A stretch of DNA of 64,000 bases from Panulirus ornatus (lineage: Eukaryota; Arthropoda; Malacostraca; Decapoda; Palinuridae), in contig NC_092226.1 in assembly GCF_036320965.1 (NCBI RefSeq), forward strand, positions 21,669,002-21,733,001, written 5' to 3'. The position numbers were made by a program, and so were the translations under genes. Below are positions 52,691 through 64,000 of the stretch, piece after piece. The notes beneath the pieces were generated by a model. It did no database searches and was not told the DNA's origin. It was given only the letters and a program-made list of their open reading frames with translations. The number at the start of each line of letters is the position of its first letter. Within the stretch, counting starts at the first letter, position 1.

Positions 52691-53083
52691 TTTATATTTA
52701 TTTTTGATATCTAAGTACTATCCAGGACCTTCATCGCATTCCCTCTCTGGTATTAGGTCTATAGTGTCTTCGACTATGAAAAAAGAAAGTGTCATTCATC
52801 TCCTCTCATATTCTTATATCATTTTCCACAACTTAGTCATCTGAACACCTTAGCCTTATGACCTGATCATGAACTGAGTTTACTTCTAATGAATTTATAG
52901 ACAACTTTTGGAATATCTCCTGCCTTGTCCACAATTGTCTTTTCAAAGTATCATTGTTTCTCCTTTTGTGCTTGACTGTAATCCTTCCTCATCCACTTAT
53001 ACCTCACGAGTGCTGGCTGACTGGCTGGGATGCTCCTACATCTACACAGCACATCACTACGCTCCCTTGCTTATTGCCATCTT
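52691..53083. other. Unique sequence, nothing recognised
   Basis: T/C-rich. No exon found. Confidence 0.5.
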
Positions 53084-53172
53084 TAATTGAACCATTCCTC
53101 CCTCTTTAATTGAACCATTCCTCCCTCTTTAATTGAATCATTCCTCCCTCCTTAATTGAACCATTCCTCCTC
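53084..53172. repeat. 23-bp minisatellite, 4 copies
   Basis: TTTAATTGAACCATTCCTCC plus CTC. Confidence 0.95.
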
Positions 53173-53334
53173 CCTCTCTTCTTTTTCTTTTTTTTTTAAC
53201 CTTCCCTCTGTATTTGAGGCTGCAGGTATTTGTGTTCCGACTTCACTGTAAATTTCACTGAACCTTTCACTGCCGTGCATTGATTTCCAGGTTACTGAAT
53301 TCCACTCCCCAGTGTATGTTGCCAAAGAAATTGT

Positions 53335-53670
53335 TCCACCCTGTTGTTACCATGGTCATTGTTCAACCCTGTTGTTACCATGATCATTGTTCAACCCTGT
53401 TGTTGCCATGATCATTGTTCAACCCTGTTGTTACCATGGTCATTGTTCAACCCTGTTGTTGCCATGGTCATTGTTCAACCCTGTTGTTGCCATGATCATT
53501 GTTCAACCCTGTTGTTGCCATGGTCATTGTTCAACCCTGTTGTTGCCATGGTCATTGTTCAACCCTGTTGTTGCCATGGTCATTGTTCAACCCTGTTGTT
53601 ACCATGGTCATTGTTCAACCCTGTTGTTATCATGGTCATTGTTCAACCCTGTTGTTGACATGATCATTGT
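53335..53670. repeat. 28-bp minisatellite, ~12 copies
   Basis: CCTGTTGTTGCCATGGTCAT plus TGTTCAAC. Variation is confined to TTGCC/TTACC and ATGGT/ATGAT. Confidence 0.97.
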
Positions 53671-53878
53671 CGTCTTTTTGAGTCGGGTATGATTATTACT
53701 GCTTATTTGACGTCGTCATTTACCATAATAATCTGACTCAGTTGTTACATGGATCACTCTTTCCCCCGTTTTTACTGAATCGTATGTGACATTCTTGAAT
53801 TCCATCCTCGTACGTGAGAAGATCAGATCTTGTAATGATTGTGTATCAGTCCTTCTGATCATCCTAGTTTGCTGCAAT

Positions 53879-53880
<2 letters not shown>

Positions 53881-53953
<73 letters not shown>
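53881..53953. repeat. (CT)n microsatellite
   Basis: About 36 CT units. Confidence 0.97.
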
Positions 53954-53956
<3 letters not shown>

Positions 53957-56132
53957 CATTTCAGTCTTCCATTATTAGGACTACAATCTCTTGGTGTGTA
54001 CGTATGTTTCATCGCCTGATGTACGATCCTGATTGTTTGTTGATGGTCTTCCTTGTACGTTTTGTTCTGGTTCTTTAAAACTCCTCGGAGGATTGTGTAT
54101 CATCGACACCACATTATGTATTTCTTCCCGACAGATACTCTTCCCATTTATGTATCGTTTGAATATACCGTCTTCCAGCGTCTCCTTAAGGTTGTGTTTT
54201 ATCAAGAGGATCAATCCTCCTCCTCCTTTGTCCTTTCTTTCCTTCCCTACTGTCTTGTATCCCTCAAGACAAAGTGAGGTAGATTTTTGTCCCCTTGCTA
54301 AGCTATATCTCCACAGCTCCGGGAGAAATCAGACGCGTTTTCCCTGATTCGGTCTTTGAATCGCATTTCTCTGTCATATGCTGTTAGTCCATCTGTATTC
54401 GTATACATTACTTTCAGACTGATTTTTCCATCACTTTAACATTTCCGACCTTTTCGTTGCAGGGGAGACTGTACCTTCCCCTCGCCTTATTTGAAGACTC
54501 CGATCGTACAGTGTGTGCGTGTGTGTGTGTTTTAAAGATCCTTCTAAATTCCTCCATGTTTCTGCATTTCTTAACTATCTTAAGTTCCTCCTGACTTCGC
54601 TACGCCCAAGTAAACCTAAATCATCACTGGTCATTTTCATATGTCTTGACTACATCTCCCAAGCCTCCTTCCTCATTTTTTTTTTTTTTTTTATTAAGGA
54701 AACTGCACTTGCCGTGTTTATAGCCTTGTAGAGTAAGGAAACTGCACTTGGCGTGGCTATAGCCTTGTAGAGTCTTTTAAGCAAACTTCTTTCCTTCTCC
54801 ACTCTTTCCTCTAGAATATGATCCTACTGTCCAAAGACCACTAATACTTTACACGCCAACCTCCCACTTCCCTAATCCTTCTTTTGTTTGCTGAATAATG
54901 CAGTGTTGATACATCCACCTTCACACTTGTGGCCTTTATCGTACATCCCCGCTTACACCAGCTAATCCTGTATACTCCAGACTCTTTCATACCTTTCATG
55001 TAACAGACCATGTGTCTTCCTGGTCGTTCTAACAGTGCATTATTACTGTCCTAGTACAGCTTCACTTGATATTCCACCGTGGACGTCTACAATGTCTCCA
55101 GGTCTCGTCCGTTCAGCTACGTCAGACATTATGCTTTGTTTTTCTTCATTAGTTCCTGATTTTTTTCAGGTCATGCTTTCAGCCCTCTAGTTTATACCAA
55201 CCACCGATCTCCGTTGTTATGGACAATACCTCTTCTTTGACTGTCCTGAGAACATTCTTAGGCAACACCACTGACCCATTCCTCTGATGGTTATCTGTTA
55301 TTGTGCCTTCTTTCCTCATACTTATCTCAGCGAATCTGATTCTGTGTTCAGAATTATTTTCTTATTCTCTAATTCCCTCTCCCATCTGATGATGTCTTTC
55401 ATGATCCTTGACTTCTTTCCTCACTTTCTCTGTATCCTCATCCAGCTTTGTTCATTCATGATCCGTTCCCCATTCATTTTAAATAATTTCCTCAGTCATA
55501 TGTTCTCGGACGTTTCAGTACTTATTTTCCAAAGATTTTTTTTTTTTGTCCTTTTGTTCCTTTTATTGAAATACCCACATAACTCTCGTCCTGTGTCGCC
55601 CTTCTTATGTATCTAGTCACTGATGTATTGTCATAGTTCTTACCTTTTCCTAAATCCATTTCGGATTGACGAAACTTCATCATTCTTGCCTGGCTTAATT
55701 CCGGGTTTACTGAATAAGATACCTTTTTGTTTTTAACATTATGAATATCCTCACCCTAAGATTTACGTCCCCGGTAGATAGCCAACCATGGGCTCAGGTA
55801 ACAGGAGAAATAAGAAATCTTTCCCGAGATCAAAATTCTCGCCTGTTGACTGGCACATCAGGAGACATTTGCCTATTAGTAATGATTACTTTTATATTCA
55901 CCTATTACGTTGCTCTTCAGAGTCTTTAATCTTTTTTTGCACTCATAGTAAGTCGTATCTCTTGGATATATTCTCCCCGAGGATGATCATTTCAAAAAGA
56001 ATTTACTGAATTTGGCATCGCTCGCCAAACATTCGATTTGAAATCTCTGGCCTTCTCACATCCACTGCTCTTATACTCTACTAGTGATAGAAAAAAAAAA
56101 TCATGGAGCCCTTCTTCAATTTGTTGTGTATG

Positions 56133-56165
<33 letters not shown>

Positions 56166-56289
56166 ATAAAAACAAGTGCAGATGTTACCTAATTTTACCC
56201 AAGAGTCTTAACTTTAGAAAGAATAAGGACAAGAAAACCGCATGATTACCCCACCGCGGGTAGAATGATAACATCTGGTAAAATCACCC
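53954..56289. other. Pyrimidine-rich unique sequence
   Basis: No exon recognised. A T-run lies at 54677-54693 and a short GT tract at 56131-56162. The segment ATTAAGGAAACTGCACTTG...GCCTTGTAGAG is tandemly duplicated at about 54694-54775. Minus frames at 53981-54214 show no known domain. Confidence 0.45.
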
Positions 56290-57180
56290 ACGCAGCAACA
56301 TAAACAAGCGCCACAGCAAATGAAAACGTCACCTCGCCCTCCACACACCAATTAACCCAACATCGCAACAACAGAACAACCCCGCATCACAGTAGAGGAC
56401 CGTAACGCCACCCATCACCCCGGCTACGAAGCAACCAAGCAGTACAGCGTCATTAGCCCACTGCCACAGCAACGTAACAGCTCTGTCGCAACCACAAAAT
56501 TTTATCCCAGCACCACAGCAACATAACATTACTCCAAGCACCACAGCAACATAACAACTCAACACTACAGGAACATAGTTTATCCTACTACCACAGCAAC
56601 CTGACCTGGTCCAATACCACAAGAATATACCAACCCAGTACCACAGAAACATTGCTAAAGCACCATAGCAGTATAACTCCGCACCGCAGCAGCAGAACCC
56701 AGCGTCAGTCGCAGCTCTACAGCCTAACGGCAGAATTTATCCTAACATCCAGCTGAACCCAGTGTCACGTAGCATGATTTAATTCGGCACCAAAACAACA
56801 TAACATAGTACCATAGCAATAATTACTAGGCCCAGCGCCACAGCAACATACCCAGCAATACAGCTACTAAGCCCAGCACCACAGCTCCATACCCAGCACC
56901 ACAGCTCCATACCCAGCATTACAGTAGCATAACCTAGCACCGCAAAGCATAGTATGACCGTACCAAAGCATTGAATCTTAACCCAGCACCACAGCCTCAC
57001 AACTTAATCCAACACTACAGCAAAAGGAATTAATCCACAGCAACATGGCGCAAACAGCGCCGCAGCATTATAAAGTAATCCAACACCATGGTATCATAAT
57101 GTAACCCAGCATCAGCTTTACTCACTATTTCAGCAGTATAGCTTAACCCAGCACTACAGCAACATGCTGTAGTGCATTAA
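56290..57180. repeat. Degenerate ~20-bp array, left half
   Basis: CCCAGCACCACAGCAACATA and variants recur irregularly, indicating an old, unhomogenised array. The same sequence resumes at 59560-59990 after the LINE. Confidence 0.8.
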
Positions 57181-57189
57181 TGCTGCGTT

Positions 57190-59545
57190 GCATTAATCAA
57201 CAGACTACCAAATGCAAAACCTCAAGAACTTACGGAGCAAATACAGAACCATGTCTTGATCTCGGAATCCAAGTCTCTTATATATAAGAGGCTTCAGTCT
57301 ACCATACACATTCGTTTGAGACAGGCAGGAAACAACACCATTGCTGAAGCTGCTGACCCTGGAAGCAGCTCGAACGAACACCTGGGACATGTTTTCCTTT
57401 AGTCTACACATGACAAAACCAGCCAGAGAGAACAACACTCTGGACTTATTGATTACAATAAGTCATTTCATAGTTTATAGGAAACGGATAAGATGGGAGG
57501 ACGTCATCAGCGTAGAAGTGTGCTAATGACATGACCACTTTTGTACTCTAAACATAAGCACAAAAAGCCTAGACCGAGAAAGCCATTAATACAGGAGAAA
57601 AAACGAAATGGCAGACTTCCTAAAGAATCCTCAGTTCATCCAACAACGGATAGAAAACCTGTCATGAATTGTCGGACATATACCGTAAACTGAAACAGTC
57701 ATATGAAACACAGGAAAAAGAAGAGAAGAAATAAGAAATATCCCAAAATCTGTTACTCATATGCAAAACGCAAATTGATGACCTCACATTCCACTGCCCC
57801 ACCCCCCCAAAAAGTGAGAGGTACTATTACAATTGATTGTGTAGAGATGAGTTTCTACGACAAGCCAAAAACCACCTTAAAGATAAATGACCCAACAGAA
57901 CTCTTCCTACACAGTAATTTCCCAAGTCTGCACTTAGCATATATCACTACCAAAATTTTCACAGGATCACGAGAGGGCTCTCTGCCCCAGGCTCGGACGA
58001 GTGGAACTCGGGTCTTTCTCAAGAGATGCAAAACTCCTTGCTTGTGCGCTGGAGGTTCTCTAAAGAATACATATAGATTCTTGGTTAATTTACTAGAGTC
58101 TGAAACTGACTCACATTGCCCTACTCTACAAGTAATCCTCCCGTTCATCGACCGATAGTGATAGCATTGCACATTATCCAAATTTTCGAAGATGCAAACT
58201 GCCTGAATTTATGGAAGTGAACAATCTTCATAACCCAAGACAACATGGTTTTAGGGCGGGAAGATCTTTCCTTTTGCAGTTCCTTGACAACTGACAAGAT
58301 TGTTGAAGCTTTGGAAAACAGTGTGGCGTGATTTCCACAGACTAGAAAAAAGCACTCGAGAAAGATGTGACCATGGTGTCATAGGACATAAAGTGTGAAA
58401 GATGGGAATAACCGGAAAAAACTGGGAGATAGACATACAACTTTTATGTAACAGATCACAACACAAACCATGCCATCTCCAATGCCTTTCACTGGAAAAT
58501 GCTCAATCCCCCAGGAACGGTCTTGCACCCTCTCTGTCCCTTATTCTTATATCTGACATTGATACAAGCACTAGCCACAGTTTCGAATTATCCTTTGCAG
58601 ATGATACAAGAATAATATAGAATAAAGTTAGTAGAGGATGCTGAAAGGTTACAAAGAGACCTAAATGAAGTCTTCCTTCCATTGAGCCAATGAAAACAAC
58701 ATGCTTTTAAGTGGGGATAAATTTTTCAACTCTTTTGGTATGAGGAAAATGAAGAAATAAAAAACTGCAGAATACCAGACGGACGCTATCAAAGACTAGC
58801 TGAATAATCTGAAAGACCTTGGAGTAATAATGCGTAACCCTCAGCGAACACTAAACAGTAATTGCCTCCACCAGAAGGGTGGTTGGCTAGATCCTGCGGA
58901 CTTTCAAAACAAGTGAAGAAAAACCAGTGTCTACTTTTCAGGGTGCTATTTTTTTTTTTTTTCTTACGATTAAAGAATTGCTGTGTTCTAACATCTACCT
59001 ACAAGGCAGGCGAAATTGCGTTATTCGAAAGTGTTCAGAGATCTATCACGATTCATATCAATGTGGGAAAGGAATTAATTTACTGGAAACGACTGAAATC
59101 ACCGTAGCTGTGCTCCTTGGAGCGCAAACGGGATAGATGTAATATCATCTATATTTGGAGAGTCATGGAGGGTATGATTTCTAGCTGACATTCGGAAGTA
59201 ACATCCTACTAGCACGACAAACATAGGATGCTCTGCAAAATACTACCTGTGAACTCTAAAGCTGCAATTTGTACAAAAAGAGAGAACACATGAAACAATC
59301 GGGGCCCAAGACTCTTCGACACCTTGGCTACAATCATCAAAGCTCCATGGGATGCACAGTGAAATTTAAGAATGCCCAGGACAAATACCTGTATAGTGTA
59401 CCAGACTTAGCCAGGCTGTGCGGGCTACGCAAGTCTGCTGGCTGCGGCTGTTAAAAACTTAGTCAACCAACGACCTAACACCCGACAGCCTGGGCCTGTG
59501 GCCAGCCCTGGCTGTTTGGGGTAGAAGACCCACGAAGACCACTAT
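57190..59545 (+). mobile_element. Decayed near-complete LINE ORF2 (plus strand)
   Basis: Parts are in order. An endonuclease C-terminal piece, ENNTLDLLITIS (about 57430-57465), recalls the N-x-LDL motif before SDH in APE domains. CYSYAKRKLMTS (about 57750) is linker. RQHGFRAGRSF (58238-58270) is an RT block. A worn motif A lies near 58340-58390. SFAFDD-type motif C reads SFADDTRII (58591-58617). LKDLGVIM is near 58808, ESVQRSITIHI near 59030, and a C-terminal KYLYSVPDLARLCGL near 59390. It ends by GTAGAAGACCCACGAAGACC (about 59521). It is the same family as the 16.98-18.85 kb remnant (LKINDPTELFL vs FKMNDPTDSFL). Multiple stops and frame changes make it inactive. Confidence 0.82.
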
Positions 59546-59559
59546 GTATTCACCAGATA

Positions 59560-59990
59560 AACATAAAGCGTCCTAGTACCATACCAACACAATCAAACCA
59601 CCATCACAGTAGTACGACGTGTCCCAGCACCTCAACAATATAACACAGCAACATAACATCCTAAGACTAATAACCACACATCGTAGTGCGAGTAACCATA
59701 CATCATATCCTAGTCCTAGTAACCACACATAATATCCTAGTCTTAGTACTAGTTACTGCTCAACATCCTAGTCCAAGAAGCACAACAAATTTATCCCAGC
59801 ATCACTAAAGATAAGATCATCCTAGCAACTATAGCAGCATTGCCTAAACCAGTACCACAGCATCGTAGCTGGCCCAGCACCACGGCAACATAATTTAGCA
59901 CCAAATGAAAGTACACGACATTGAATATGTGTAAAACCCTCTACCACAATATAGTACCTCTACCACAACATAGTAACCCCACGTTAGCCA
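59560..59990. repeat. Degenerate ~20-bp array, right half
   Basis: TACCACAGCATCGTAGC, CCAGCACCACGGCAACATAA and ATCCTAGTCCTAGTAAC words continue the array found left of the LINE. Confidence 0.75.
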
Positions 59991-60344
59991 CAATAATGTT
60001 AGGCTTGTGGTTGCAAACAATAACGATGCTGGGGCCGTTGTAAACATGGCTGTCTTTCATAATTTGGTTTAGAAGGGATGATGCGCAGGGTAAACTAAGT
60101 CAGTATGTTCTTGTGCTTACAGCAGCGAGGGGACGGAGAGACCAGAGAGCAGGATAGGGAGAGAAGAGGACGGAATAGGCAGAGGGAAGGAAAATACTGA
60201 AAGAATAAGTAAAATGAGGGAGTGAGAATGGGAGGGGGTGGGGACTAGGCGTCGAAATACGACCTAGGGGCAAGATAATGGCCCAGGATGGGGCAAGGGA
60301 ACGAGGTGGGATGAAAGGGAACGTGATGGAGATGGATAACTGGT

Positions 60345-60560
60345 TAGAGTTATGTAGATACACAACCACGCAGACCATAAGATCCATGCTAGGTGGTCTA
60401 ACCTCACATTAAAAAAAAAAAAAGAGGAAAAAGGCAGGAAAGAAAAGGCTCTCTACCTACTCCCTATTCCCTGCGGCAACACACTGAACTGGAATAGAAA
60501 TACGTTTCAGAACCAAAATGTCTCAAGGAAATTTTTGCAGGAAAATAAGAATTAGAATGT
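60345..60560 (+). repeat. Unclassified interspersed repeat E, copy 1
   Basis: GATACACAACCACGCAGACC, AGGCTCTCTACCTACTCCCT, GGCAACACACTGAACTGG and GGAAATTTTTGCAGGAAA align in order with 63100-63320. It has an internal A13 run that copy 2 lacks. No coding frame. Confidence 0.7.
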
Positions 60561-60770
60561 GAATATGCCATGCATCCAGTCACCAAAGACGTTCCCCCTT
60601 TATTTTCTTTTGTATAAAGGCAAAAATAGAATTAAGTGTTGAGCACCACGTCCCTGTTACATCTAAAGTGGAAGGATATACAATAAATCCTTGTTCCACT
60701 AAAGCAGGCCACTCGGAATATTCAGTGTTGATTGATGTGTACCGTAGCATGGCCAAGACGAGGTCAGGTA

Positions 60771-60785
60771 ATGTGTTAATGTATA
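60771..60785. repeat. Target-site duplication, 3' side of the RTE
   Basis: ATGTGTTAATGTATA, identical to 62380-62394. Confidence 0.92.
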
Positions 60786-62379
60786 TTTTTATTATTATTT
60801 TGCTTTGTCGCTGTCTCCCGCGTTTGCGAGGTAGCGCAAGGAAACAGACGAAAGAAAATGGCCCAACCCACCCCCATACACAATGTACACACACACACGC
60901 AAATATACATACCTATACATACCAACGTACACATATATATACACACACAGACACATACATATATACCCATTCACACAATTCACACTGTCTGCCCCTATTC
61001 ATTCCCATCGCCACCTCGCCACACATGGAATACCATCCCCCTTCCCCCTCATGTGTGCGAGGTAGCACTAGGAAAAGACAACAAAGGCCCGATTCGTTCA
61101 CACTCAGTCTCCAGCTGTCACGCAATAATGCCCGAAACCACAGCTCCCTTTCCACATCCAGGCCCCACACAACTTTCCATGGTTTACCCCAGACGCTTCA
61201 CATGCCCTGATTCAATCCACTGACAGCACGTCAACCCCGGTATACCACATCGATCCAATTCACTCTATTCCTTGCCCTCCTTTCACCCTCCTGCATGATC
61301 AGGCCCCGATCACACAAAATCTTTTTCACTCCATCTTTCCACCTCCAATTTGGTCTCCCACTTCTCCTCGTTCCCTCCACCTCCGACACATATATCCTCT
61401 TGGTCAATCTTTCCTCACTCATTCTCTCCATGTGCCCAAACCATTTCAAAACACCCTCTTCTGCTCTCTCACCCACGCTCTTTTTATTTCCACACATCTC
61501 TCTTACCCTTACATTACTTACTTGATCAAACCACCTCACACCACACATTGTCCTCAAACATCTCATTTCCAGCACATCCATCCTCCTGCGCACAACTCTA
61601 TCCATAGCCCACGCTTCGCAACCATACAACATTGTTGGAACCACTATTCCTTCAAACATACCCATTTTTGCTTTCCGAGATAATGTTCTCGACTTCCACA
61701 CATTCTTCAAGGCTCCCAGGATTTTCGCCCCCTCCCCCACCCTATGATTCACTTCCACTTCCATGGTTCCATCCACTGCCAGATCCACTCCCAGATATCT
61801 AAAACACTTTACTTCCTCCAGTTTTTCTCCATTCAAACTTACCTCCCAATTGACTTGACCCTCAACCCTACTGTACCTAATAACCTTGCTCTTATTCACA
61901 TTTACTCTTAACTTTCTTCTTTCACACACTTTACCAAACTCAGTCACCAGCTTCTGCAGTTTCTCACATGAATCAGCCACCAGCGCTGTATCATCAGCGA
62001 ACAACAACTGACTCACTTCCCAAGCTCTCTCATCCCCAACAGACTTCATACTTGCCCCTCTTTCCAAAACTCTTGCATTCACCTCCCTAACAACCCCATC
62101 CATAAACAAATTAAACAACCATGGAGACATCACACATCCCTGCCGCAAACCTACAGTCACTGAGAACCAATCACTTTCCTCTCTTCCTACACGTACACAT
62201 GCCTTACATCCTCGATAAAAAACTTTTCACTGCTTCTAACAACTTGCCTCCCACACCATATATTCTTAATACCTTCCACAGAGCATCTCTATCAACTCTA
62301 TCATATGCCTTCTCCAGATCCATAAGTGCTACATACAAATCCATTTGCTTTTCTAAGTATTTCTCACATACATTAATGT
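60786..62379 (-). mobile_element. RTE-like non-LTR retrotransposon, 5'-truncated (copy 1)
   Basis: On the minus strand the frame opens with MDLEKAYDRVDRDALWKVLR (RT motif A region), then GLRQGCVMSPWLFNLFMDG (motif B), LLFADDTALVADS (motif C), FRYLGVDLAVDG, and the C-terminal YGCEAWAM, VLEMRCLRTMCG, KWFGHMERMSEERL and RRSGRPNWRWKDG blocks typical of RTE-clade ORFs. The stop is at 61231-61233. One extra T in a six-T run (complement of 62217-62222) separates the motif A segment from the 310-codon downstream frame. The endonuclease half is absent through 5' truncation. A ~430-bp 3' untranslated region ends CGCTACCTCGCAAACGCGGG, with a short (AAT)n tail at 60786-60800. Perfect 15-bp target-site duplications flank it. 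Confidence 0.93.
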
Positions 62380-62394
62380 ATGTGTTAATGTATA
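62380..62394. repeat. Target-site duplication, 5' side of the RTE
   Basis: ATGTGTTAATGTATA, identical to 60771-60785. Confidence 0.92.
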
Positions 62395-62419
62395 CTTACC
62401 TTATAATGATTGGTTAAAA

Positions 62420-62815
62420 GATGTATTCATTACTGAAGAGTGAAAGATGTTGATTAAGCTTAATTTTTTTAACATATTTAATGTGTTGCTCTGGATATGT
62501 TCTGGAAGCTTATTCCATGCATCAATAATGTCACTGTAAAGAATTTTGTGCAATTGAGGTTAACTCAGCAACCTTAAAGTTTTAATCCTAACCCCCTATC
62601 GTTGGTAGCATTGCTGAGAAAGTATAGAACTTTTTATATCGACTTTCTTTAATTCATAAAGTATTTTAAAACATTCTGTAAACTTTCCGCGAAGCTATCT
62701 CTTGCTTAGGCAGAAAAGACTCAAATCTAGCAGTCTGTCCTCATGTGGTTGTTTATTTTTACGCAAGGAACGAATCATTTTAGTTGCTCTTTACTGCTTC
62801 TAATTCAGGGAGAGG
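62420..62815 (-). mobile_element. Decayed CR1/L2-like LINE C-terminus (minus strand)
   Basis: On the minus strand, HEDRLLDLSLFCLSKR, a stop, then LRGKFTECFKILYELKKVD (about 62745-62640) matches the YEERL..L.L..L..RRLRGD.IE.FKIL block. AWNKLPEHIQSNTLN (about 62520-62475) matches the WNxLPxxVVxxxxxxxFK end. The RTE at 60786-62379 inserted just beyond its 3' end. Confidence 0.83.
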
Positions 62816-62818
62816 ATG

Positions 62819-62919
<101 letters not shown>

Positions 62920-63099
62920 GACTGGACAGATAGAAAGTGGACCATCACAGAAAGAGGACTTGATGGGAAGATAGGAGTGGGTAGAGAGAGAACTAGATGG
63001 GCAGGGCAGAGAATGAGGACCAGTATTAGACAGATGACCGGAGTGGAGACAGAGGACCTGTCATAGTAAGAGGACTGGCCTGAGACAGGACAGGGTAGA

Positions 63100-63320
63100 G
63101 TGAGAGTTGCATAGATACATAAACCACACAGACCGTAGGTCCAAGCGAGATTATATGACCTTGACACTACTGAAAGGTAGTAGAAGAGGATGGCAAAGCT
63201 AAGGCTTTCTCCTTACCCTCCTTTCCCTTTAGCAACACACCAGCTGGGAGACAAATAGAAAAAATACCCTGCAGGATTGATATGCTTGAAGGGAATTTTT
63301 ATCAGAAAGTCAGAAGGTAA
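63100..63320 (+). repeat. Unclassified interspersed repeat E, copy 2
   Basis: GATACATAAACCACACAGAC, AAGGCTTTCTCCTTACCCTC, AGCAACACACCAGCTGGGAG and GGGAATTTTTATCAGAAA correspond to copy 1 at 60345-60560, in the same orientation. Confidence 0.7.
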
Positions 63321-63369
63321 ACACATACATGAATATTGGAAAGGATCACAATTTTGCGCGTGATCAAGA

Positions 63370-63688
63370 TATTCCTATGAGTCCACGGGGAAAATGAAAC
63401 ATAAGTTCCCAAGTGCACTTTCGTGTAATAATCACATCATCAGGGGAGACACAAGAGAGAAATATAAGTCAGTTGATATACGTCGAAGAGACGAAGCTCT
63501 CAGCCATTTGGTAAACATGTAGATTGTCGACAATCACGTTTACCAAATGGCGTCCTAGCTTCGTCTCTTCGACGTATATCAACTGACTTATATTTCTCTC
63601 TTGTGTTTACCCTGATGATGTGATTATAACACGAAAGTGCACTTGGGAACTTATCGTGTTTCATTTTCCCTGTGGACTCATAGGAATA
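63370..63688. mobile_element. Foldback element: ~150-bp inverted arms
   Basis: The left arm (63370-63516) and right arm (63538-63688) are reverse complements with only a few short differences (for example CTCTCAG vs CTAGGACG, AAACATAAG vs AAACACGATAAG). The 21-bp spacer contains GATTGTCGACAATC (63522-63535), itself a perfect palindrome, so the whole unit can fold into one long hairpin. No frame of note is present. The ends and any target duplication are not resolved. Confidence 0.9.
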
Positions 63689-63947
63689 CATGCATGTGTT
63701 ATGCATCCCTTCACGTTTTGTGATAGAAACAATAAAAAGCACTAACTTTGATTTTCAGCCTCATTATTTCCCCTGTCTGTTCTATAACTGATGTAGAAGA
63801 GTGATATGATAATTCCTTTTTGTTCCTTTAAAGCAAGCAACACAAGTTAATCAGTGTTTTTAAAGTCCTGCAGTAGGGTCAGGGCAAGAGCAGTGGTTGA
63901 GAAGTTAGCATCATATTTCACTATGTTTAATGATGATAGATTAAAAG

Positions 63948-64000
63948 TTGATAGAGATGCTCTGTGGAAGGTATTAAGAATATATGGTGTGGGAGGCAAG
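63948..64000 (+). mobile_element. RTE-like retrotransposon, copy 3, running off the window
   Basis: GTTGATAGAGATGCTCTGTG and the following 33 bases, to GTGTGGGAGGCAAG, match copy 1 (complement of about 62301-62249) base for base as far as the window goes. The encoded peptide is VDRDALWKVLRIYGVGGK. The join to unrelated DNA at about 63947 shows another 5'-truncated insertion, in the opposite orientation to copy 1. Confidence 0.9.

Overview
The window looks like intergenic and intronic DNA from a repeat-rich animal genome, most likely an arthropod and probably a decapod crustacean. The taxonomic call is an inference from the mix of very long (GA)n, (TA)n and (GT)n tracts, many minisatellites, and RTE-like and CR1/Jockey-like non-LTR retrotransposons. 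No bacterial-style gene organisation is present. Almost every long open frame lies in tandem repeats whose units lack stop codons, so frame length is not evidence of a gene here.

One host coding exon is well supported. Positions 51120-51357 (+) encode part of the first longin domain of an HPS4-like protein (BLOC-3 subunit), with a pyrimidine-rich AG acceptor and a GTAAGT donor. The intron upstream ends in a 24-bp minisatellite that stops about 15 bp before the acceptor. The intron downstream starts with a (GT)n tract and a decayed LINE. Two weaker coding candidates are an unrecognised GC3-rich exon-like segment (3821-3931 +) and a 57-codon frame with a good Kozak context (38586-38759 -).

The rest is a mosaic of mobile elements and arrays. 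(1) An RTE-like retrotransposon has three pieces: 60786-62379 (-) with a perfect 15-bp target-site duplication, 28367-28980 (+), and one entering at the right edge (63948-64000 +). (2) A short SINE-like family, called element B here, has four copies (14063-14297 +, 28077-28288 +, 31009-31250 +, 40094-40330 -). Its last ~28 bp match the 3' end of the RTE at 24 of 28 positions, and it sits at TA sites, mostly inside long (TA)n tracts. (3) A tRNA-derived SINE (40487-40875 -) carries a (GA)n tract inside it. (4) Decayed LINEs lie at 11.2-11.8, 16.3-18.9, 25.3-26.2, 30.1-32.0, 33.3-33.6, 41.9-44.0, 51.5-52.7, 57.2-59.5 and 62.4-62.8 kb. (5) There is a ~320-bp foldback at 63370-63688. (6) About 30 minisatellites have units of 21-51 bp.

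The elements and arrays are interlinked. Two LINEs appear to split older arrays (14.75-19.44 and 56.3-60.0 kb). Two minisatellites (18.24-18.53 and 42.13-42.41 kb) seem to have grown out of LINE coding sequence. Element B interrupts both an array (14.06 kb) and a LINE (31.0 kb). Comparisons with families outside the window are from memory, not from searches.
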